From assembly GCA_033398695.1 (NCBI GenBank), contig CM065804.1, positions 54,343,501-54,407,500 of the forward strand: a DNA stretch of 64,000 nt, read 5' to 3'. The position numbers and the translations under genes are program-made. Of the stretch, positions 34,191 to 45,160 are shown one piece after another (position 1 is the stretch's first letter; every line of letters starts with the position of its first letter). Source of the DNA: Orobanche coerulescens. Its lineage: Eukaryota; Streptophyta; Magnoliopsida; Lamiales; Orobanchaceae. The notes below the pieces were generated by a model. That model had not been told where the DNA came from. It worked only from the letters and a program-made list of their open reading frames with translations, and did no database searches.

Positions 34191-36478
34191 TGTAATACCC
34201 GGTTGTAATTCAGTAATTATCATTCAGTATTTATCATTCAGTAATTTCACTCGTTAATGATCATTTGTCACTCATATTCAATCATGGTATTCATCGTTCA
34301 GAGTAATTGTATCGTGTATCAATCGTCGTTCATCACTAATCTAATTGGAGTTTCGTGCCGTGTTTATCATCATTGTCATTTTCATTGTGGGCTGTGCGTG
34401 AGGAGTAGCGCACGCTACGTACTCTTTTTAGCGCGCGCTAATTGAGTACAGGTAGCACACACTACCACTCAGCATTAGCGCATGCTAATGTTACCCTGGC
34501 TGCAGTCCACAAGGTACTGGACTGCAGGTGAGTTATAAGTAGCGCACGCTACGAGTGGTAAGTAGCGCGCGCTAGTGGGTTGTAGTAGCGCACGCTAATA
34601 TTTGGTGTAGCACGCGATAAGGACGGATCAGGTTGAGTCAAGTGGCAACTGGACTGCATTGGATTAATTCATAGTGCATGCTATGAGTGGTTTCTAGCGT
34701 ACGCAAACGGTGTAGTAGCGCACGCTAATTGTTGGTTGTAGTGCACGCTACCGAGATCAGATCAGAGGACAGAAGGTTCTGGACTCCAGTATTGGGCATC
34801 AGATAATTCGTTCGCGCACGCTAACATTTTGGGGTTAGCGCACGCTAAGTGCATAGCCGTAGCGCACGCTACAAAAAGGTACGTAGCGCGCGCTACCGTT
34901 TTCGGTCAGTGGGTACTGGACTACCCAAAATACCCGTTAGCGCACGCTACGCACAAGGGCTAGCGCACGCTAATCTGGAGCAGTATAAATTGGACAGTTA
35001 GCCTGAGTTTCGTCATTTTCTCACTTCTCTTCGTTTTTGGAGCGACTTCGGGCGATTTCGGGCGACTTGGAGTGTTCTCTTCGAGCTGCTATCACCCATC
35101 ATCATCTTCAAGTCTTTGAGTTGGATAAATCATCACTTCATCACCTCCTTAACATCAAATCAAAGGTATTAATCTCATGGATAAATATATTCCTACGGAT
35201 TTAATGGCTATTTTGGGAATTTATATCAAGAACCCTTGGGGTTGACTTCGGTTAATTTGGGGATTTTCCGATTGATGTTGTGTAATCTTGAATTGTGGAT
35301 TCCTATGAGATTATTGATATCATTGAAAGTGTTTTGATGGTATGGAATACTCATCGTGGTGTTGGTTTCGATATATTCGAGTTTGGATATTGTTGTATCG
35401 ACATTTGAGTCGGTTATGATCGTATTTGATTCATGTAATGATCGAATTATTGGTAATTGTGTTATTAAAGGTTGTTCGAGCGACCGACATTTCATTTAGG
35501 ACGTTGTTCGTGGACGGACATTCTTCATCGTTGTTGTGTAAGTTGATTCTTACTCGGTTAAAAGGATATTCATTCATTTTGTTGTTGATTATTCATAATC
35601 ATAACTCATTCATCATGGTATTAATCGTATTGAGACTTGTAATTGTCGAATAATCATTTCATTCACGAGGAACGACGGTTCCAAATCATTTCATTGGGTT
35701 ATCAATCACGTCACTATTATTTTCATCCCGGTGAGTCATTCTTGGCCTTGTCGAATTATTATTCATTGATATTCAGTGTGGTCATTCTCGTTCAGATGAC
35801 CTTCTGGGTTCATATTGTGTGGCCGGGTGTGGCTGTGTGGAATTTTTAGTCGGGCACACGATGGTCGTGTATTGGGTTCACCGATACATTAGACCGTGCA
35901 CACGGTAAAGCTTAACTCCGTGAGACTAACTAGGTACAAGGACGGGTGTGTCCGGTCATTCGTCTTGTACACTTGCACAGAACATTACGGGCGTACTATG
36001 ATACTCCTCTTCAGCGTAATTCATAACTAAGGATATTTCATAACTTCAGTTAAATCATGATTGCGTATTTTCAACCCTTGAGGATTGTTGTTCTGTGTAA
36101 CTGACCCCGTTGGGAGATTTTGTTTTCAGGTCACGGCAAGGAAAAGGCACGGGAAGAGCATGTTGACGGCGAGGAGTCCCAGTGATACTAGTAGGGGGCC
36201 CCAGTCATTCCGGTTATTTCAGTCATTCCGTCATTTCCGTCATTTCCGTCATTTGTATTCTCCGCTGCAAATTCCGTTTGAGATGTTTATTTATTCAGAG
36301 TGGTGTATTTTATCTTCATATAAAATATACTAGTATTCTGTGTTGTCCTGGAGTATTTGGTAATATAATGTGGTTCGGTACTACAATTATATTATTTAAT
36401 TCATAAGTTTTCATTCGCCTGGTGGGTCCCAGTCGGGGTCCACGGCACTGTAATATCCGCCTAGTTTGGGGTGTTACA
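34191..36478 (+). mobile_element. 3' LTR of gypsy-B
   Basis: The LTR is 2288 bp and matches the 5' LTR closely. It lacks the 95-bp segment 27534-27628, whose ends share TGGAT, which suggests a short-homology deletion. Its array has several copies decayed by transitions (for example TAGCACACACTA). Its region 36.06-36.26 kb has intact CAG and CTG where the 5' LTR does not. Confidence 0.93.
34405..34975 (+). repeat. TAGCGCACGCTA dyad array, gypsy-B 3' LTR
   Basis: The array matches that of the 5' LTR copy for copy, with a few C to T or G to A changes in single motifs. The TATA box follows at about 34984. Confidence 0.93.
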
Positions 36479-36483
36479 TCTGT

Positions 36484-38048
36484 GCTACTTTTTAAAGGGT
36501 GATACTCAAGATCAACTAGTGTTTCCAAAATCTTATTTTTTTCAAAGGTGGTTTTCATTTTGAAAACCTATCGTTCCTGTTTGGGGTCTGGTAATATTTG
36601 TATGATGTTTTGTGATTATGTGCTGGTTATCATTCGGGCCGTTGAGATCACCGAACGATGCCGTCGTTGCTATGATTTTGTGTATGCGGGCTACCTTACG
36701 TTGATATGTTGTGTGGAATTGGCATCTCTGGTTTGTTGCTTTGTGATGTTATGTTCCATTGTATCGAGCATTTATATATTCGGTATGCCGAGCCGAGGTG
36801 TTTCAGCCGTGGTGTGCCGGGGGCGTGCGCGTACCCATTGTCCTTCTCGCCAGTAACGAATTTCAAGTGTGGACCCAAGAGACACAGGAAACAGTTTTGC
36901 GAGTTGGGTTTCGAGCCTTTCGGGGCACGAACTTCAGCACAAATATCAGGATCGGCTCTAAGTGGCCCATGGGGAATGTTTCTGTCAGCTGCCTTTGTGT
37001 TGTTGCCTTGTTTCCGTTATTGTGAGTTGCGGGGACGACCTCTTTTATAAGAGGTCGAATGTAATACCCGTATTGTTTTGGACTTCTGTATTTCCTCTTT
37101 CTCAAGTCTATCGACTCGCTCGTGTTCGTTGATACTTTCTAAACTTGTTCTGTATTTCGGTTTCATTGTTTGAACGAGCCGTGATCTTGTTTTCGGTCGA
37201 TCTGATTATCGTTGTGACTTTTCCGAGTTCGGTTTGATTCTTGTGAACCTTGTTCGGAAGTAACATATTTTGATTCTACTAGTTCTTTTGATGTCTTGAG
37301 TTGAAGTGTGAACTTCGGAGTCATTGTTCGACCGTTGTCATTCGATCATTGTTGGTCGATCGTTGTTGTTTGATCGTTGTTACCCGATCATTGCTTTTCG
37401 ATCATTGTTGTTCCATAGTTGTTTTTCGATCGTTGTTGTCTGATCATTGTTATTTGATCGTTGTTATTCGATCATTGTTGTTCGGTCATTGTTGTTTGAT
37501 CATTGTTGTTCGATCGGGGTTGTCTGACTGTTGTTGCCTGATCTCGTACCGCGAGGAATTGTCGTTCACTGTTAGTCAGCTGTTTCGAGTGTGTCCAGGT
37601 GGGTCACTGAGCCGTGCATTGCGAGATGGTACCTGAGAGATTTGGGGATCGAGGCTGCGTCTATACTCACGAAAGGGCACAGAGATGCCTCGTATGCTTT
37701 TTGAGGATTTCGGCGTAGTCCGAATTGTTTGTGATTGTCCTTGTGGATCGTTTTGTGTTTATTTTCTGTTTTCTCGACTGTGCGTGTTCCTTGTAACAGT
37801 TGCTTTGTGTTTTGTGATAGTTCGGATAATCGACTTGATTGTATTATCTATTTGATGACGCTTGTCACTTGTTGGTTTTATTATGTCTCTACTGGTGGCA
37901 TTGTGTTGGTCGTCGTGGAGCGTGTTTTCATGCCGTTTGTGCCTTTGCGTTGCTTGTAATGTTTCGCCGTCGGGCGTAAGTTACGCGTTTCTTGTGTATC
38001 TCGTTGAGTGTTTCCTGGCAGGATATTGCTCCTCCCTACTTGTTTTAA
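36484..38048 (+). other. Element A internal segment 3
   Basis: This is the non-coding remainder of A's internal region. It contains an LTR-start-like junction at about 37041-37075 (purine-containing GAGGTCGAA followed by TGTAATACCCG) and a 14-bp tandem repeat (37320-37545). Open frames of up to about 110 codons exist, but I recognise none and they show no gag or pol motifs. Confidence 0.55.
37320..37545 (+). repeat. 14-bp tandem repeat (GATCATTGTTGTTC)
   Basis: About sixteen degenerate units of GATC[AG]TTGTT[GA]TT[CT] occur. The period of 14 gives a 14-residue periodic translation in the overlapping open frame, which is therefore not a gene. Confidence 0.85.
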
Positions 38049-38083
38049 GTTTCGGGACGAAACTTCTTTTAAGGAGGGTAGTA
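38049..38083 (+). promoter_or_regulatory. Hairpin and polypurine tract of A
   Basis: AGTTTCG-GGA-CGAAACT is a perfect 7-bp dyad. It is followed by TCTTTTAAGGAGGGTAG and the 3' LTR. Retaining it in a non-coding element suggests it acts in cis in replication. Confidence 0.8.
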
Positions 38084-38650
38084 TGTAATATCCGCGATTT
38101 CGATTTCCGGTAATTTTATTTTTTTTCGCGGGAGTCCGTTTTGACGACTCACTTATGACCGTTTCGTCATTTTGAGAATGTTTAATTCTGCACTTTTCGA
38201 CGTCCGAGTTCGTTTCAGTGTCGTTTTGTTGAGTTCCGTGCATTTAGCGATTTTTCCGCACTTGAGTTCGATTCTTGTGAATCTCGTCCGAAACTGTTGT
38301 TTCGAGTTTCCTGTAAGTTTATTTAATGTTATTATTCATGTTGCGAGCTTTGGTTTGGTGTTTCGATCGTGTATCATGTATTTCGGACGTTTTGGGCCAT
38401 TTTCCTAATTTCCCAATGTTTGGGGTAATTATTTTCCGTTGTCGAATTTTGAGCCTTTGGGTGGTCGGAATCGTGTTTTCTCTTAGTGCTCGAATTCTTC
38501 TTTGCGAGTACTTCGTAACCGTATCTTTGATTCGTATTCAGGTTCGATTTTCGGGGTCGTTCGGGCCGTCGGAGTTGGCCCCGGCCGAGTCATGGTCGGG
38601 CATGTTGGGGCCAGGCCAGCCCTGGCCGAGTTACAGCCGGAAGGGCCCAA

Positions 38651-38755
38651 CAGGTACGTACGTAAGGCCGGTTATGTACGTAAGCCGTGGCCGGTTACGT
38701 ACGTAATCCATGGCCGATTACGTACGTAAGGCGTCCGGCAGGCTGTGTATTTAAG
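38651..38755 (+). repeat. Palindrome array and TATA box, A 3' LTR
   Basis: Four TTACGTACGTAA-type copies lie within 80 bp, followed 17 bp later by GTGTATTTAAGACC. The 5' LTR has TCTTTAAG at this site, a weaker TATA. Confidence 0.85.
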
Positions 38756-39673
38756 ACCCACCAGACGGGTTTTTCATCATTTTTCTCACTCATTTCATCT
38801 TCTTCCGCGCTGGAGCTTTGATGATCATGGAGGGATGTTGTCAGGTGTTTAATCCATGAAGTCTTGGAGTTCATATCGTCATTTATCCATCCTATAACAT
38901 CCTTTGATCGAGCGAATCAGGTCAGATTATCTAGAAACCTAGTTTTGGGGAATTTGGGTATTTTGGTTGTTTTCATCCGTTTAATCCGATTTAACTTAGG
39001 ATTGTGATGGATTGATGATTATTTAGATGTATTATATATTTTCCCTTGTTATTCCATGGTTGGATCGTATCGATTCGTTGTTTTGGTCGAGTTCTTGATC
39101 GACGCCTTGAAGGTGTCCGGTAGAATGTCATAGAGGGGTTTTCGGACGTTCTACGATTATTCTTCCTCGTATGATCGTTGCTTTATTAATTATATGATGT
39201 TAGGGTTGAGTTTCTTGTGAAGAAACCGTGTTGAACCCTTCCGTTCGTTGTCGTCTTCCTTTTCGTTAGCATCGGGCGTTCCGAAGCTTCTCGGTTGAGC
39301 CGTGTTCGTCGGAATACATGCGTGCCGATTTCGAGGCAAGTACCTTGTCCATACAATTCTTGTTTTGTGGATATGATAATTACTGATCGTCTCTATGTGT
39401 TTGTTTGATCGTTTGATTTGAACTTTCAAAATATTCGGTTTAGCCTCGTTAAGGGCTCACTTTCAAAACGCGTGTGTTTTGTGAATATTGTGCTCCGTGA
39501 ATGGTTAAGTGAATCCTACGAATTCGCATATTGTTGTTGTTGTGTTTTGATAATATATATATACATATATTATCTCTTTTCGGTGTGTTATGGTTTGACG
39601 TGGTGTTTTGCTAAGTGTTTGATGCCTCTCGGTGAATTATTTGGATATCCTTGGTGTGATATGTTATTTGTGC

Positions 39674-39930
39674 TTGATTGTTTCGCTAGCCAGCTCGGGA
39701 GGGTCCTTCGAGGCCTCGAGTGGTATTTGTGGCTTCGTCCCGGTCCTAGGAGACGTGTGTTCTTGATTATTTCGCTAGCCTGCTCGGGAGGGTCCGATGG
39801 GGCCTCGAGTGGGATTTGTGGCTTCGTCCCGGTCCTAGGCGACGTGTGTGCTTGATTATTTCGCTAGCCAGCTCGGGAGGGTCCAACGGGGCCTCGAGTG
39901 GGATTTGTGGCTTCGTCCTGGTCCTAGGCA
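39674..39930 (+). repeat. 89-bp tandem repeat in A 3' LTR
   Basis: Three units plus a diverged partial are present, against four plus a partial in the 5' LTR. Confidence 0.9.
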
Positions 39931-41912
39931 ATACGGGTGTGTGTGTATGTTTAGTGAATATGTTTGCTCACCTCGGGAGGGTTCGACGGGGCCACGAAGG
40001 TAGTCCAATGGTAGAGCCCTGGTTTCACGAGTGAAACTTCACGGGTGCGTGTGTATTTTATGTCCGTCGAGGACACATGACATGGGTTTTAACACTGTGT
40101 ATTGTTGTTGGTTTAATTTGTGAAAACAAAACATTTGGGCTGTGACCCCCTGTTGATTTTTTTGAAAGATAAGGATTCGGTAATCCTAAATTGTTTTCTA
40201 GTAAAACTCTCGATGACATTTTAAACTGTTTTATAAATTGTTTCTCTTGATTTATGATCTTTCGGTTTTGGAATATTTTTCCTAACCTCTTGCCTCGGGA
40301 AGTACTTTTCGTTTCATTTGGATCTTTGAGGATTCCTGATTATTGTTATTCGTGGAATGTGAATTGTATGACTCATATTTTGCACTTTGTTCTTGCACTT
40401 GCAAAACAGTGGAGTTTTGCTAACCCCCGAGTATTCAGGGGTTGGATGTCCGTTTTTGCATTCAGGTTTTGGGAGCATAACACAGGGTCGGCATGAAGGA
40501 TGATGAAATATGATTGATACTAATCACATGAGGAACCGTACGTTGTTGTATAGGTTCAGTTGTATTTTATTTCCGCTGCAGTATATTTTTCCCCATTGTA
40601 CGGGAGCATTTTGTATTTCAACCCCTGCATGGGCACGCATTGAGTTGTATGTATTTATTTAAAGACCAAATCGGTCTACTGAGTCATTATAGCCTTAAAG
40701 GCATTGTTGATATGTTCGACGTTGTTTACCAGCCTGGTAGATCCTTGAGGAAAGGGTCTACGGCGTGTAATATCCCTGAGTGGATTGGGGGTGTTACAGA
40801 CGGGATCACCTTGGGTATGCTGGATCATCGGATTACCATGAGTGCATGTTGTCGTTGTTGTTTTGAGTATATGTTGTTGTTTTCATGTTGTTGATGTTGT
40901 TGTCTTGTCGAGCATATTGATGTTGTCATGTGAGTATGCATTTGTAGGTCTTTTATTAGGACCATGTTCGTATGTTGTTTTGATCTAATCACTAAAAGGA
41001 CTGACACGATTCATCGTGGCATTGTGTATTTTGAGGTATGTCCTGTATTGCCTCTAGGTACTTGTCTATTGATGGGCAATCGATTATCCTATTGAGACTC
41101 GATGATATTATCCGATGGATTGGACTGGTCATAGTTGGTATATTCCATATTAGTGAGTTATGATGATGTTTTGAGAATCTTGAGTGTTTTTTGGGATACA
41201 ATATAGATGTTTGTATATGAGTTCATTGTGTTATTGAGAATACGAGATGTGGAATATGGTAAGGATTATTTTGAAGAGGATCATCACTAGTTGGTAAGGT
41301 TATGGTGGTAAGATTCCATTAGTAGTATTTTTACTTGGAAATTTCATTGGTATATAACTATGATGTGATGTGATCGTTATCATTGTTGAGTATTATGGTT
41401 GACCCCGTCGTAGGCTTTATTTTTAGGTACTCGGAGATTGACCTTGTAGCGGTCGTGAAGAGATGAGCTTCCTCGATGATACTGGCAATGGTGTGTGTTG
41501 GGGAATCGAGTATTTTGACTAGTTATTATTTTCCGCTGCAAAAGTATTTTCAACTGTATGTTTTATCCGCTGCGAGTATATTTGAAATGGCTTGCTAGTA
41601 TACGAACTTGGATTTATTTTGGAAAACTGATTTCCTAAACTATTTTGTCTGTACGTGTAAGCGGTGGCTTAACAAATATCTTTGAAACTGGTGAGTTTTG
41701 GCATTTTGGCCTTGTACATTCAAATGAGATTTTACGATAGTATTTGGTAAATGGATTTTGTAGTCTTTGAGTATTTTGAAAGATATTACTGTCGATAGAC
41801 TCTTTTGGGCGTATTTATAATGACTACATAGTGAAAATGTCTTTTAGCCTTGTTGGTTCCAGTGCGGGACGCGCAGCGCTGTAATATTCCGGATAGCTCC
41901 GGGGGTGTTATA

Positions 41913-42049
41913 GGTGCCAACATTCAACTTTTTACTTTCCACTCTCTCTACTCACTTTCTCTCTAAACTTACCAATCGGTACCAACATTCAATTTATTAA
42001 TCCCCCATCTATACACTTTCTCTATCTAGAATTACCACACCAAGTAATC
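41913..42049. repeat. Degenerate 65-80 bp minisatellite, left part
   Basis: Two CT-rich units each contain GGTACCAACATTCAAT, ACTTTCTCT and a TTACCA stretch leading into TAATC. The array resumes at 45970 after solo LTR F. Confidence 0.75.
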
Positions 42050-42225
42050 TGTAACATCCGGGGATAATTTTTTTTATCATTTCACTGTTGAGTTGTACAT
42101 ATTCATTTGGAATTGTACAAATGCCGTTTGATTATATCATTCGTGTTTGTTGAGGTGCGTTGCACTGTATTTCATTCATTCCGGTTGAGAGTTGGTGGAA
42201 CAACTTGGTTGTCCACTTTGTTGAA

Positions 42226-42626
42226 CTAACGTACGTTAGCTTGTGAGGTTAACGTACGTTAGGCTTTAGGCATTACGTACATAATGATGTTCATGCTATA
42301 TATGTAATGAGTGGTAGGTGGAGGGAACCTTCCTCAGACTCGACTTTCGGACGATAGGTCCCGGGCATATTTGATCCGATCTTACTATTGCAGTCAACGG
42401 ATCCTTACGTACGTTAAGAGGTGAGCTCTACATACGTAATCCATGTAGCTTGCTAACGTACGTAAATGGTTTTTGTTTACGTACGTTAAGGTCCTCGTGT
42501 TTTTGGTCAGTTAGTTCTGGAGTTAGCATTACGTACGTTAATGTTTGGGCATAGCGTACGTAATGGCCCTTATGTACATTAACCTTGTTGTATAGCGTAT
42601 GTAATGTGTTTGTCAGATTATATAAC
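42226..42626 (+). repeat. TTACGTACGTAA palindrome array and TATA box of F
   Basis: About eleven copies of TTAACGTACGTTAA or CATTACGTACGTAATG-like dyads lie in 380 bp, ending just before ATTATATAACTTGG. Outer bases are often complementary, as in the gypsy-B array. Confidence 0.88.
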
Positions 42627-43618
42627 TTGGTTTCGTATTTCATTTCTTCACGAACCAAAATCATTTTTCTCTCCCTAGAATCGTCCTTCTAGACATGTTC
42701 TTGATATTTAGCCTCTTCCAACACGATTTTGATCATCCTAACTTGATTTAGAGCTTGGAGTTGGAAGCTTGTTGGTGCTCCTTTGGTGTTTGGAGAGTTC
42801 TTATTGTTCTTCATTGGTAAGTTCTTTTAATCTCTTGTTCTTCAAGTGATTTCCGAGTATGATGATGATGTTGTCGTTGTTTTCTTCGGGTATTGATTGA
42901 TTGTTGGAGTATATCATGATTTTTGATGAGTTTTCATAACTTATAATGAAGAACATGATGATTTTGTCTTAAGGAGGAGTTGTTTTTGATGTGTTATAAT
43001 GTTTGGAGGTTATAATTATGTCTAGGAAGGATTATGTTAAGATTGCTATATGATTAACGTAGTCTTGATATGATTGTTGTTGTTGTTTGTGTTTTGGAGG
43101 GATTATAACCATTTTAGTAAGGAGTTATGATGAATTATGTAATGATTATCATAATCTTACAATGGTTGATTTAATCTTGTGGTTTAATCCGAATTCATGA
43201 TGAATTGTTGATTGATTATTGTTTAGACATCATGATTGTTGAGGTGATGATGTTCTTGGGGTATTGATGATGATATTAGTGATATTATCATTTTGAGATG
43301 TTTATTTTGATGATTGTTCTTAAGTGATTCTTGTTGAATTGATTTCACAAGAGTTAAGAACGTGATGATCATGTTAGTCGATCATTGAGGTGTTGGAGGA
43401 TGTTAGAATTCATAGTTGAGAACTATGATATTCGTTGGTGGAGTTTTAATCGATTCGTGATCGAATCGGCTTGTCCTTGGTGTTGTTTTCCTTTGATTTT
43501 GTGTTACTGAATGAATTGTATTTCATTCAAGGTTGTTCGAGTGCTTGTGATCATCGGAGGACGACGTTCATCGTTTCGTGGGAGGACGTTGATCGTGGAA
43601 GGATTTTCTCACCTTCGG

Positions 43619-43637
43619 TTTGAGGCAAGTTTTATAC
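43619..43637 (+). promoter_or_regulatory. GAGGCAAGT element in F
   Basis: TTTGAGGCAAGTTTTATAC is the shared mid-LTR motif. Confidence 0.5.
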
Positions 43638-44061
43638 TTGTACTGGTCAATGAGATTAATGTTATCATATGTGTGTATGAATGTGTGTATCATTTTGAGA
43701 CTTGGTCTCTCTATGATTTCGTTGATATCTGGGGATTGTTTGATGCAATACCCTTCGACAATTATGCTAGATGTTTGTTATTCATTGAAGGCCTATTTAA
43801 GGCATCGAAACTCTTGTTGTTATTGTTGTTGTCGATAGCCGGTCCGCGGTATCGATGTATCGATTATTATTCTTAACGTTGATGTCAGTCTAAGACATCG
43901 TTGCAATTTTTGTTATCGAATTGGTATTGTTCCTATTGTATTAGCCGATTGAAGGCATTTGACGTAGCCGATTGAAGGCATTTGATGTATCCGATTTTCA
44001 TCTCTATTTTCGGTGGTCGGTTTAAGACACCAGGACATCTATTCTAATTGAGTCATTGTTG

Positions 44062-44690
44062 TCGATTGGTCGTTCTAAGACAATCGACGTATTGAATTGG
44101 GATTATCGAAGATAATTCCCATCCGTTGTGTTGTTGTTATCGATTGGCCATCCTAAGGTAATCGACGTATTTAATTGGGATTATTGAAGATAATTCCCAT
44201 CCGTTGTATCATTGTTTATCGATTGACCGTTCTCAGGTAATCGAGGTATTGAATTGGGATTATCGAATATGATTTCCATCTGTTGAGGCGTCGTTATTGA
44301 TTTACCGTTATAAGGTAAACGATGTATTGAATTGGGACTGTCGAAGACATTTCCCATCCGTTGAGTCGTTGTCATCGATTTACCGTTCTAAGGTAATCGA
44401 TGTGTTGAATTGGGACTCTCGAAGACATTTTCCATCTGTTGAGTCTTCGTCATTGATTTACCGTTCTAAGGTAATCGAGGTGTTGAAATGGGACTGTCGA
44501 ACACATTTTCCATCCGTTGAGTCGTCGTCATCGATTTACCATTCTAAGATAATTGAGGTGTTGAATTGGGACTGTCAAGGATAGTTTCCATCCGTCGAGT
44601 TGTTGTGATCGATTGGCCATTCCAAGGCAGTCGAGGTACTTGAATTGGGACTGCCGAGGATGGTGCCCATCAGTGAGTTATTATTGTCGT
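44062..44690 (+). repeat. 78-bp tandem repeat in F
   Basis: About eight units occur, with exact 78-bp spacing between the ATCGATT starts at 44374, 44452, 44530 and 44608. Each unit contains ACCGTTCTAAGGTAATCGA and AATTGGGACTGTCGAAGA. The first units are more diverged. Confidence 0.9.
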
Positions 44691-44796
44691 GTTGGACGAC
44701 TCAAGGCAGCACACTATTATTCTTGTAAATTCAGTAATCTTGGGATCGTTGCCGTTTGTGATTAATTGTGTTTGTAGGCTAGTCGTGGCTAGTGCT

Positions 44797-45160
44797 CGAT
44801 GGGTAAGTTTGGGGCTTGAACCTTCGCGGTTGGTTTCCCAACACCTACAGTTCAGTAGGTCACGGTCACTGGGTGATCTCATTATAGGTAAGTCTGGGGC
44901 TTGAACCTTCGCGGTTGGTTTCCTAGCACCTGCAATTCAGTAGGTCACGGTCATTGGATGACCTCATTGTGATACGGCTTCGTGTCGTGGCTTCGGCCCT
45001 CATTGTGATACGGCTTCGTGCCGTGGCTTCGGCCCTCATTGTGATACAGCTTCGTGTCGTGGCTTCGGCCCTCATTATGATATGGCTTCATGCCGTGGCT
45101 TCGGCCCTCATTGTGATACGGCTTCGTGTCATGGCTTCGGCCCTCAAATGATACAGATTC
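44797..45160 (+). repeat. 86-bp duplication and 36-bp tandem repeat in F
   Basis: Two copies of GGTAAGTNTGGGGCTTGAA units come first. About five and a half exact-spaced 36-bp units of GTGATACGGCTTCGTG and GTGGCTTCGGCCCTCATT follow, starting at 44968, 45004, 45040, 45076 and 45112. Degenerate GGCTTCGGC words continue to about 45300. Confidence 0.9.

Larger units (their letters stand above)
26548..36478 (+). mobile_element. Ty3/gypsy chromovirus gypsy-B, TSD TCTGT
   Basis: LTRs at 26548-28943 and 34191-36478 share the ends TGTAATACCCGG and GGGGTGTTACA and are flanked by perfect TCTGT (26543-26547 and 36479-36483). The internal region has a PBS, gag with two CCHC knuckles, and protease-RT-RNase H-integrase order. 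It ends in a chromodomain with EEAT and a converted Trp codon before ETEDSM, of the plant Tekay/Del-like chromovirus kind. The hairpin and PPT precede the 3' LTR. The coding region carries seven stops and two frameshifts, so it is defective as assembled. Confidence 0.95.
13220..40798 (+). mobile_element. Large non-coding gypsy-like element A, TSD GACGG
   Basis: Two LTRs (13220-16111 and 38084-40798) flank an internal region, and perfect GACGG duplications lie at 13215-13219 and 40799-40803. Without copia-1 and gypsy-B the internal region is only about 2.4 kb (16112-16438, 26068-26542 and 36479-38083). It holds an initiator-Met PBS, the conserved hairpin and a PPT, but no recognisable gag or pol. 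A is therefore a large retrotransposon derivative (LARD-like) that would depend on proteins from a chromovirus such as B or E. The shared hairpin-PPT and LTR ends support that dependency, which is inferred. Confidence 0.85.
38084..40798 (+). mobile_element. 3' LTR of element A
   Basis: The 2715-bp LTR has four TTACGTACGTAA dyads (38651-38731), a consensus TATTTAAG TATA box (38748), TCGAGGCAAGTACC (39331), and three 89-bp units (39674-39930) instead of four. Confidence 0.92.
2477..41912 (+). mobile_element. 3' LTR of gypsy element C, split by D and A
   Basis: The LTR starts with TGTAATATCCTG at 2477 and ends with GGGGGTGTTATA near 41912, where the expected final TACA has become TATA. Its own sequence is 2477-5353, 13152-13219 and 40799-41912, about 4 kb in total. 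The pieces join cleanly at the duplicated targets ATCTT (D) and GACGG (A). The LTR includes a palindrome array (2928-3430), a TCAAGGCAAGT element at 4888, repeats of the TTGGTCCGACGGGATC type at the insertion points, and a standard GCTGTAATATTCC subterminal motif. It is related to, but distinct from, D. The 5' LTR and most of the internal region lie outside the window. Confidence 0.75.

Noticed and set aside
36559..37050. Host gene exon between gypsy-B and the A 3' LTR
   Set aside because: Overlapping open frames of 88-114 codons show no recognisable domain, and the stretch lies inside element A's internal region by target-duplication logic.
37301..37636. Leu/Val/Cys-rich open frame that looks membrane-like
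   Set aside because: The 14-residue periodicity comes from the 14-bp DNA tandem repeat. No start context or homology is visible.
44297..45151. Open frames with 26- and 12-residue repeats
   Set aside because: The periods equal the 78- and 36-bp DNA repeats of solo LTR F. The frames stay open only because the unit lengths are multiples of three.
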